From Trochalopteron elliotii (lineage: Eukaryota > Chordata > Aves > Passeriformes > Leiothrichidae): 64,000 nucleotides of DNA. The notes below the pieces were generated by a model. The model searched no databases, was not told the DNA's origin, and saw only the letters and a list, made by a program, of their open reading frames with translations. The DNA lies in NCBI GenBank assembly GCA_024734555.1, contig JANPWX010000076.1:5337504-5401503 (forward strand), written 5' to 3'. Shown one piece after another: positions 51,001 through 61,300 of this stretch (position 1 is the first letter of the stretch; every line of letters starts with the position of its first letter). Both the position numbers and the translations under genes were made by a program.

Positions 51001-52757
51001 CCAAAAATCTCTGCAAAGCACAGCCATCTTCACTCAAACGGACAGAAGCAAAGTCCTTACTCTTTGTGCGTCCCTAGGCACAAATACAGACTAGAAAGTG
51101 AGAGAGTGGAAGGGAAAGGAGTAAAACCAGCCTAATGCTGCTTTAAATGATTCCAGCAACATCAAACAGATCAAAAGAACAGCATGATGTACTAAAAAAG
51201 GATAAACACAAAACAAAACATCCAAACACCCAAACACAAAACCAAAGCATAAAAATCCCACCCAACAAACCAAAACCCAGAACTACTTCCCACAGTAATC
51301 AAGAAATCATTGTGAACTTTTGTGCATCTAAAATCCACATGTATTTTTCAGATTGCTCAAACTGGGAGATGATGATAGCATCATCTACCTTTCCTGTCAT
51401 TTCAGACTGAAGTGCGAAATAGAAATAGCATTTGTTAAAATACTCAAAATAAGTCTTGTTTTTAAGCTGCAGACTGCAATCGGAAGTGGGAATATATTAT
51501 ATTCCTTTAAAGGTAATTATTTTGCTTACTGTAAACAGTGCATTTGGCATACTACATTTGAGCATGCAGAAATATTCAAACCAAATCCCTGCATACATAT
51601 TTTCAAGTATGAAGCAACATTTTTCATCTCCTGCCTCTGCATTTTCACAAATTTTTCCTATTGTATGTATAAAATCCTTACACTTGCCCCTGAAAGACTT
51701 TAAATCAACTCAGTTCAAGTTTCTGAGCCAGACCTCATTCTTTTTTCACCAAGAACCTGGAGTTTCTTTTCTGGCTGCAAATAATTATTCTGTTCCGGTA
51801 GACAAGGATGTAAATCCACGCTGCTCTCCATTTAGATTTGTCTTTAGAAATTCCATGGGGACCTTAGGGGAAAACTTTCCATTCAGTTTTATCTCTGGAG
51901 TTTCCTGAACTGAAATTCAGACATCAATTTGTCTTTAATACTCCTAATTTTTGATCTTTTTTTCTCCCTGACTCAGAAAAGCTCAGCAATTCATAGAAAA
52001 ATCTTACCAGCTATTTTCAATCCAACTACTTTTGTTCTCTGAGTTTCAGTCCTGCTCCTCTCCTATTCTGCCATGTGACATGGCAAGTTCACATAGCTCT
52101 AACCAAATCTCCAAACTAAAGAACAGCAATGTCTCACTAAAGAGCATTTGGGCTAACACACTCCTCCACCTCTGCAGGAGAGGAAACCCTTAAGTATAGG
52201 TGAAAAGACACTGTTGGAATAAGATTTGCCACTGGAAGTATTAGAAAATAGATCTATCTTAGCAATAGAGCTTGTCTCTCAAGGTACAGAGTCACCAAGC
52301 TCCCCTCTGGTTACCTGCTAAGACTTTGTAGAGCATGCAAACTTCAGCAAGGCTGAAAAAAGGCAGTTGATAGTTCTCACTTTCAACAGCAAAAGTAGGT
52401 AATGAATACCCTCTGGAGAGCCCTTCCTTGGGATCCAAAGGGCCAGGGTCCCCAGGAGTCAACAGGACAGGCTTCTAGCCAAGAGTACAGGAGTAGCTGT
52501 GGGACTTTTCATTAATGTCATGACTTCAGCCAAGAACAGACAAGGTTGTTCACTCCTGCTTTTGTAAATCTATATACTGTGATACACACCTGCTCTGAGT
52601 GGTAACAGAGACCACTGGGTTTGTCACTTCTAATTTAAAAGCTTTATGCTACACACAATTACCCCAAGGCAGTAAAACATGATCTATTTCAATTTAGATT
52701 TGATCTGCTCTTTCATGCAGGCACAAAGCATATTGTAGCTTTTCATCAATTAGAGTC

Positions 52758-52890
52758 CTAGGATCATTGAATTATTTAGGTTAGAAAGGCCTTTAATATC
52801 ATCAAGTCCAACCATAAACCTAACACTGCCAATACCACTACTAAACCATGTCTCCAAGTGCCACATCTACACATCTTTTAAATACTTCAC
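52758..52890 (-). mobile_element. CR1 LINE 3' tail
   Basis: In reverse orientation: GATCATTGAATTATTTAGGT, then AAAGGCCTTTAATATCATCA, AGTCCAACCATAAACCTAAC and ACTAAACCATGTCTCCAAGT. All belong to the last 150 bp of CR1. No coding part remains. Confidence 0.92.
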
Positions 52891-55800
52891 ATTAAACTGA
52901 GCACAGTAAAGCAGCAAGATCTTAATTAGCAGCTCCATTAGTATCTGAGCTGTGAATATGGTCACATACAAGAAAAAAAAATACTACTGTGCATATTTCA
53001 TCTGTACTTTGTGAACTAAGCACAAAATCTAGTGGCATCCCAATGTCCTTCAACAACTTTGCAAGTCTGGCAAGTTGCACAAAGTTCAACTGTTTACAAA
53101 GCTCAGAGCTATACAGAGCCATCTATTTCTAGCTAAGCTACAGAACATAAATTTCACAGATCCTGAAATTATTTCATTTGTCAACATCAACCTATTCTTT
53201 GCCCATCAGAGCTGAGTTATTTTAGCACCACTTTTTCAGAACACCTGAGCCAGCAGATGCTCTAGGCTATACAGAAACAACTGGAGAAATGCAGCCTTCA
53301 GATGATGGAAAGCCCAGAAATCCTTGGTTGGTAACAATACCAAATATATTTTTATAAACTGAATAATGAAACTAGGCCAGCTGGACACTCCCACAGCTAA
53401 AAATATATCCAGGGTCTCAAAGAGGGGTGAGGATGGCTTGGAGACAATTTCCATGGTGCCATAACTAGAGAGGTCTCACTCCCTCAGCTGGCCAAGTACA
53501 CCTGTACAAACTGTGGCTGCCCTAAAAGCACACACTTAAAACCACTAGAAATTCTGTATGCCCTCTTCTCATCCATGGGAGGAGAGCATCACAACAGAAG
53601 CACAAGGAGGAGCTCTCAGCAGCCCTTACAATAGCCCTGCATTAGGTCTGTAACATCCTTTCTGCTTCCCCAGCAACACAAGCAGGCAACGCAACCTAAA
53701 GCACAGGAAAGGCTGGAACACAATGAGACAAACCAGCTTGTGATGGCATGATTTTAGAAATGATGCTTTATTGCAACTGAGACTGCTGAACAACGTGGGG
53801 TTCTGCCTTTACAGAGGATATGTCATCTTTTTCACAATGGAGAGAGCAGAGAGTCTGCCCAAAACTAGGATTAGAGCCCAGCTCTCTGCAGTATTGTTTT
53901 AACAGTTTAATAACAGCACCAAGGCAGCAAACAAAAATCCCCTATTAACTTAAGCAGGAACAAAACTGGATCTTCTTGCAAAGCAGAGTCAGTGTTGCAA
54001 ATGTGAGGCTTATGCAATAGAGCCTCAGACTTTTCTCCTTTTTGAAGAGTTAAATAAGGTATAATTAGCTATCATATTACACTATTTAAAATAAGCAAGT
54101 TCTCAGCTTTGTAGTTATAGACTGCACTGCTCAGCTGAAGTTTCCTTTTTCTATGAAGTGTTTGCTAGAAAAGCATATTTCCATTTAATTCATGCTAACA
54201 TCCTTAAAACCAAAGGTCAAAAACACGGAAACAACAGCTTAACTGTAGCTAAGTAGGTCTTGGATGGAACCCAGAGCTCACAAGAACCAAAATCTTCACA
54301 AGAGTAACAGAAACTTCAGCTTTTGCATTCTATTTAATTAAACACGATTTTTATGAGGATCAGTTTACATTAAAACATTTTTTAAAAACAGAACCTGATT
54401 TTGAATAAAACCTGAAACAAACAATGTGTTCAATCAGATTTTAAGTTAATGTATTTTTAATCTGTAAAAACATTTGTTTGCATATGAATGAATATTTGTA
54501 CTGCAGATGTTCTACACCTGTTTGCATTTTGCAAAAGGACAGTTGCTTTTACATGCTGTTATCTCAATTACAGCACAGAGAAAACTCAGATCTAGAACTC
54601 CATCTCTCATTTCAGGGCAATTATGACTGAAGTCCACATAATGCGGTTTTCTTCTTCTTCAAGCAAACTCTTTTTTCTTTTTCAATTTCAGGATAGGTCT
54701 TCAAAGTAGAATAGCTTGTCACAGACTTTTAAATTCTTCTGTAGTGAATTAGAATCAGTGACAGTGAGATTTACTGCATAAAACAGAACTTGACTTTTGT
54801 ATAAGCATTAAAGGAAATTACAGCTTTCTTTCACTGCATCATCAAGGAAGTGTTTACACTTAAAATCAACATTATATTACTTTTCACCCTTTGGATGACA
54901 AGTTAATACCTCCTGATTCCTTTCACCTCTCATTTCCCTTACCAGCAGCTCTTTGAAACTTTTAATACAATATTTCTCTAATATTTCACTTGTAAATCTC
55001 AAGTTCAGGTTGCAATCTCAGTACAAGCAACAGCTCTGCCTGAGTACTCATACACATTCTTTCTTCCTTCCCATGGTCACTCCCTATATTACCAAATGTA
55101 ATTGATGTTTGACAATTACCTTGAAGTAATGAATGTAATGAAGTAATGAATGTACTATGAATTACATAATCAAAAAATGTAGCTTAAAAAACCCAAACAA
55201 ACCAAAACCAAACAAAGTTCAGAAATAAAGAAATGTGATAACAAGCATTGTCCTTTTCCCCATAACAAAAAATAATAGAAATACAATCAATTTAGCATGT
55301 TGACCATAACAGCAGAAATAATATTGTCCAGGGTGGTGCCAAGAATCACTTGGAACAAGTCATTTTTGCATCTTGGCAGAGCCAGTCTTCACGAAAAAAG
55401 GCCATGCCTACAATCAGCACTTTCCCAGAGATGACTTGCAGTGGTAGCTATCCAGATTACCTCTCCATGGACCCAATCCAAAACTCATTACTGGCAACAG
55501 GCTTTTGAAACAGTCCTGTTACATTTTCTTTCCACAGTGGAAAAACTCTATATTTAATTGGTAGACTGGAAAGAATCTTCAAATCTTTGAAGTCTGGGAT
55601 TAACAGGAGAAAAGGACAAAATGTTTGCCTTTCTTTGGCTTGGCAAATAATACCTCGGGGGCGAAAAAAACTCTGTGATCTAGAAATGATGCAATTTCTA
55701 CAGTGCTCAGTATGGTGCAGGTACATCAGAAGATACCTTTACAATTAAAGGTCTGGAGACAGCAAAACTACCAGTTGCTCACTTTTAGCAACAAATCTTT

Positions 55801-57940
55801 TAAATTAGATTTTACCAACAAATCTTTTAAGAAGCATAAATGGTGTTCAAAAATTGAAACATTTTAATTAAAGCAATTTAATTTGAATTTATTTTAGCAC
55901 CATGTTTGCAATTGTGTTCAGACAGCATCAACAGAATAATTTAATATCAAATAGAATATTCAAAATCCTGTAATTTCACTATTTTACTGTTTTAGGACTA
56001 TATAATCTATTCAAAATAAATGCTGTTTTTCTTCTTCAGGAAAGTGGTCATTTTTAAAGGAACAAGGACTTTCAGTAGCATTTCAGGTCACAGGACAGTG
56101 GTGGAGTAAGCAGCTGATCCACATAAAAGCTGTTTTGCTTATTTAGTTTTCAGCAGGGTCAAGCCACTGAATTAGTTTGCAGTCCAAACAAATTATGACA
56201 GTACAAAGCCAGGAAAGTGTGGGTCAGGAAAAATGTATGACAAAGTTGGGACTATTGGAGTCTTATACTGATGAAACTGAAGATGGAATTTCACTATTAA
56301 AAGCACAAGTAATATTAAATATAGAGGAGTATTTTCAATTGATACAAAATAATGACTCCAAACCTAAAGCATGTCTAAATAAAAGTAATATACAAACCCA
56401 CATCTCAGAAATTCAGGAAGTTATCTCCTTCAGGAGGTTATCTTTCCTGGACAGCATAGTCTACAATCAATATTGTCATGCAGTGGAGGAAGTAACTGTG
56501 CTCCATCATTTCCAGAAATCTCTCTGCCAAGGGAACCATGTGTATTAGGAAATGCTTCCCCCTATCGTCTGATTAGTCTGAACAACTAACATCTCCTTAA
56601 AACAATCATTTTCAGAGGTTACCTCTGCTTTTCTTGGAAGCAGATCCTGAAAAAAAAAAAAATGAGCCTTCTTTTTACTCATCAACTTAGTCCTTCACTA
56701 CAGCACTGTGACCCTGGCTTTCCCTCTTACTGCTTCTTCCAACAGGAAAGCAAGCAAGAGCCTGAAAAAATAAATATTACTTCACATAACTGACTTTTTT
56801 TTTAAGTTCTGCATAAAAGTTTGAATTCTTTTCTGTCCATTTTGTGTATGTACGACTTCGAATCTTTCTTTTACCTGTTGTCTTTCCACTCCCATCCCTT
56901 TCCAAACCCTGAAAATGAAACTCTTCTAAAAGCCTTTATTTCAAAGACTTTATATTTAAATGTCTTTTCTAAAATGCTGAAGCAGCAGGATCTAAAGATA
57001 TAAGAATGCCATCGCAAAAGAAACTGGACAGTGATCTTTGAATTCACCAATATTATCAAACATTTCTTAAAGAGCACACAAAAGGTGTGTCCCTTCCCCA
57101 TAAACAAGGAAAAAGAGAAAAGAGGGAAACAATAATCTGTCTGCCAGAGTGCCCGCTTAAGAAAAGCTGCAAATCTCACTTTAAGAGTATTTAGGGCCAT
57201 GCCAGCAGGATATTAGATTTAAAAGGAAAATTATTTTTTCAGCTTGTTATACATTTAAACTGATAAGTTCTACTTGGCTTACAGCGTATGAAACACAAAA
57301 TGAAAGAAACATGAGGAAGAGAAAGATTTTCAGGACAAAGCACAAAGTATAATACAGTCTGGGCAGCAAGTGGTAGGGAATACCAAGTGGAAAACATAAG
57401 ATATAAAACCTTTGTATCTTAATTAAATTTAGAGTTGGAGTTGATGTTGACACCCCTGATTTTCTTTGAAAAGAAACTGAAATCTGAATCCCTCTAGAAC
57501 CTTTTTGCCTTCTAACCTCTGTTTCTTAGCTCTTTTGGCTAGAAAATGAGAATTGAGTACACCTTAGAAAACAACTACCAACACTTAAGGGGGGATTTTG
57601 ATTAAATAAAATACTGATGTGTCAAGTTGAGGATGTCTACACTGTAACTTTTATGTATCACTACCTATAAACTAACAGTGTGACAGGTCTTTTTTAATCA
57701 CTGCTTAAGGATGGAAGTATTGTGGTGTACCATTGCTACTATTTAAGTTTCCCTCAAGCCAGCAGTACAACTAAAGCGTATCATGAGGCCCTTCTGACCT
57801 TGGTCTGAACACAAGACATTGATGATGTGATATAATGACAATTTGTTTACTGACACCATAATGTAGAGTATGAAATACAGGCTGTCAGAAATACAATCAA
57901 CATAATATTCCATCCTTGCCTTCCGGACGATTTCCAAGGC
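52891..57940. other. Intergenic or 3' part of the miR-30c-2 primary transcript
   Basis: No protein exon or named mobile element is recognised. Since the microRNA is transcribed towards lower coordinates, part of this stretch may belong to its host transcript. It contains a short duplicated GAAGTAATGAATGTA motif at about 55117-55156. The 123-codon plus-strand frame at 56177-56548 is not supported by any family resemblance. Confidence 0.45.
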
Positions 57941-58012
57941 AGGAAGAGTAAACAGCCTTCTCCCAGCTTTCTTAATTTCCACAGCTGAGAGTGTAGGATG
58001 TTTACAATACCT
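57941..58012 (-). ncRNA. MIR30C2: miR-30c-2 precursor
   Basis: A 72-nt stem-loop on the minus strand. The 5p arm, 57983-58006, carries the miR-30 seed GTAAACA and the miR-30c-specific CTACACTCTCAGC. The 3p arm, 57945-57966, is CTGGGAGAAGG followed by CTGTTTACTCT, which is miR-30c-2-3p. By memory the length equals human mir-30c-2, and the sequence differs only in the loop (AAATTAAG rather than AAAGTAAG) and at the stem base. The arms pair along their length with AGG/CCT closing the base. The miR-30 family represses many targets in differentiation and autophagy. It should derive from a longer minus-strand primary transcript, with miR-30a expected upstream beyond 64000; I did not find miR-30a here. 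An overlapping open frame with a hydrophobic start is a by-product. Confidence 0.97.
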
Positions 58013-58266
58013 GTCACTCAGAGCTCCCAAGAACAGAACAAATATCAGCAGACCTAGTACTGACTTCATCACTGACTGCTGGAAACATGCAGATGTCAAG
58101 TAATGGGAGGAAAAAATCCATACCCATGACCGTATGAATCCAAATCAATGTTAAGTCCTTTGTGAACAAGTTGGAGAGTCTAAGAAAGAAGTTCAAAATA
58201 AGGTTGAGCTTCAGCATCTCCAGATGACAGCCAGTGTTATTGCCACCATGGTACTGCAAGGCTTAC

Positions 58267-58310
58267 TGCCAGTTCCCTCCGAAGTATTCTTGCATGTCTT
58301 GAAGTTGTGC
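58267..58310 (-). ncRNA. Candidate small exon of the pri-miR-30c-2 transcript
   Basis: About 255 bases upstream of the hairpin on the same strand is a good acceptor (pyrimidine-rich TTTTCTGCAG ending at 58311). After 44 nt comes a donor, CA|GTAAGC, at 58266. The segment has no long open frame. If it is real, the microRNA sits in the following intron. There is no other support than the two splice signals. Confidence 0.3.
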
Positions 58311-61300
58311 CTGCAGAAAACAGAGAATTCACCGTTTTAATGAGTGCACATAGCAGAAAAATGGTCTTTGCATTCTACAAGGAGGAGCTGTCATGTAATT
58401 TCCAAAAGTCTGAAAGCTTTTAACACGATTTAAAAGTGGTATTTAGAGCGCTGGCTCACAGAATGCCTACACTATCAAGCTTATTTTTAATTAACAGAGG
58501 AATGATGGTTCGGGGACACTTGAATACTGTGAGGAAAAGAATACTTTTAAAGCTACAGCTTGGTAAATTGAAGAATTTGGTTAAATAACATGTGGCTCTT
58601 AACAGTAGCCTAGGTACATTTGAGATTGTACTTTCCACTCAAACATATTAAGTATTCAGTTTCTTTGAAGGCATCACCTCTAAGAGAAAAAACAAAAAAC
58701 CAAATAATTTTTTTTAAAAAAAAGAGAATCCAACCAGAAAAAAGGAAAAAAAAAATTCTCATGTAGAACAATAGTCAAAATCCTCAGAAGAGAAAAAAAA
58801 TCCACTTAAACAGGTTTTAGTACAACATAAGATAACCTTTGGTACAAGATTATTAATAGCTTCTGCTTTAAAAAACAACGTATGTGAAAAAAACATGTTC
58901 AAGTGACCAGGGACTTGAGTTGTGTTACAGAAGCACAGCAATGTATTTTAAAAAAAGTTAATCTGCTATTGAAAAGGTGGAGGAGCTTTAGCTGAGAGCA
59001 CAACCCGTAAAAGAGTTGCCCCAATTCTAGTACAGTAATCATCATCACATGAACACCATTTATAGCACAGTATATTGGCCAGCTTTCTGAGGAAACAGCT
59101 GCTCTGTGGGCATAAAGTATGTTTCATTTGGACCAAAGTAACTATATAGTTTTCTCCTCTACCATTATCTATGTATCATTCCAGTACTCCTAAAAATCAG
59201 GATAGATATCTAAAAGCCAGTGCCTGGAGGAAATCGATTTGTTCAGGGAACACAGCAGCAGCAGCAGTAGGGGAAAGAAGGGGACTATGTAATTGTCCCA
59301 TTTGCTTGACCATTCATAAGGAGGCCTAGAGATGTGCAGGATGTTCAAAAGTTGAAATAGATCTGAAGGCACAGATCATCTTTACCTTCTAGTCTGCTAT
59401 AAAAGAATACAGACTGCAAGGGCAAAGGCGGCACAAATTGTCAGAATTAAAAGTTTTCTTTCTCGAGCTGTCTGTCCTCAATAAATCATCTCCTCTGGTC
59501 AGCAGTTGAACAACCTATGCTAGTTCTGCACTAAGAAGATGCATATTTCCTAACTTCACCAATTTTACATGTCACTGGGGTCTGTGGGTTGGATCTCTCT
59601 CTAGGGCATACAATAGAAGAAGAAAATGCCTGTCTTCAATCAAGCAGCCACACCAGTCAGATTGCCAGGTAGCCCTGCAAGAAACAGTCTGGCATTGCTC
59701 AACAATGAATCCAGCAGCAGAAACAAAAGCATAAAGTGCAGAAATAAAATCATGGAGCTGCTCTCTCAGAGCAAGGAAAAGGAGTAAATCTCAGAATAAT
59801 CCAGGTGTAAACATCTCAGTAGGTAATCTAGTCCCAGGTCCTCCTGGAGGCAGAGCCAGTTTTGAAATCCCACATGAACTGCTGCAAGAGACCTTACATT
59901 TTTCACTCAAGGTTTTGCAGATTAAGTATGATTTGCAGAAGGCACTTCAGCCATTTATAAGAGAAAGCTGAAAAATAATATTGTGGTAGTCTCTGATGGA
60001 ATTTACCACAGTATACTCAATCTTTAACTGACAGGTGTCTGATATTTCTATTGCTAACAGATCCTAATTTGATCCTGTAAGAGCTATGATGATTTTTTTT
60101 TTTATATTTAAAACATCAATCATGATATCATCTTGATGTGCATCTTTTATTACCATTGGTTAGTATTGCTATGTACAATTACTTTTGCAGTACAATTGAA
60201 ATTTCAGGGCTTAAAATCAGACAGCTGACTTAGAAAATACTAACTTACTTTATACTCTAACATTAGAACAAGTCTTCCAAGTTTAACACATTAAACAAAA
60301 AAAAATGACCCCCTCTCTCAACAACCTAGTCCCCAATACAAAAAACTCCACACAACTATGTAAATTCAGAAAGCATTGATATTGTATTTGCTAAAAAGTA
60401 AGTAGAAGGAAAAAAAAAACAAACTGTCTATAGCAAGAAAAAATTCTGCTTTCAAAATAAGCCTATGAACTACTGGAACTGTGGGCCTCATATCTAAGAA
60501 AACTGTGAGAGCCAGTGCTGTAACAGGCAACATACTGTCAGCACACAGAGAAGAAAACTTGTCAAGGCAAATGATGCAGTGACAAGGAAATATTCAAAAC
60601 ACATGAAGCAAAAAGAATCTGGAGTTTCAGAACAAGAAAAATCAAAATAAAAACTAAGTAACGTATTATGGTCTCACAGAATCCCAAACACATTTGAGAC
60701 TTATTATATATGCTTTAGCATTTAAATGAATGGGATAAATGACTTAGGACTTTAAAAGTCAGTTTTGCATATATATTTCAGATGTGCTTCTGAAAGGTGC
60801 AACTTCAAACAATTTAAGGAAATCTTCTGGCAAGAACTTCATTTATACTCAACAAAGTAATTCCTATGCTAAAGGGCTTACAGTCAAAACAAATGACAGA
60901 AGAATATGACAGCAATTAAATGATGACTTTAAGCACAGGTCCACAGTATTTCTACTGCTTCTCTACTGACTGCCTTTGACTTCCAAATTGTTTCAGGCGG
61001 CTACTCCCTTTTTACCAATATTTATGTAGTTAAAGATGCATCTAAGGTGACATGCTTGGGGAGGATAAGAAGCTACATGTATCACAACCCCTTGCCAAAA
61101 CAGATGCCTACCACTTCCCAGGCATAGTTCCTTGTCTATGTCTACATACCCAGATACAGCAACCTGGCTGCCCAGCTTCCATTGCAAAGCCTTCTGTAGG
61201 TGTCCAAGAAATACAGCTGGTGATTTGACAGCAAGCCTTGCACAAAGCTAGGCTAAAATCCTTCCCCTGAAGGATCTAAGGGAAGGCATTACCTGCGCTG

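Larger units (their letters stand above)
43641..52757. other. Intergenic, simple repeats only
   Basis: No exon is recognised. The stretch holds a purine minisatellite (45277-45345), a long T tract (45502-45524), A/C-rich runs (47965-48062 and 51208-51285) and a 13-bp perfect hairpin (49650-49679). Frames of 139 codons (48556-48975, minus) and 150 codons (51456-51908, plus) have no family features. Confidence 0.5.

Noticed and set aside
51456..51908. A 150-codon plus-strand frame
   Set aside because: Phe/Ser-rich translation of A+T-rich DNA with no exon signals or family resemblance.
56177..56548. A 123-codon plus-strand frame without low complexity
   Set aside because: In DNA this rich in A+T a frame of this size is expected about once or twice in 64 kb. 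No family signature, promoter or splice context supports it.
57743..58099. A 118-codon minus-strand frame with a signal-peptide-like stretch (MKSVLGLLIFVLFLGALSD)
   Set aside because: It runs straight through the miR-30c-2 hairpin. The conservation belongs to the RNA, and the peptide after the hydrophobic stretch is the translated hairpin.
59801..59830. A GTGTAAACATCTC motif resembling a miR-30 seed
   Set aside because: The match stops after the seed (miR-30 continues with CC after CAT) and no complementary arm lies nearby, so it is not miR-30a.
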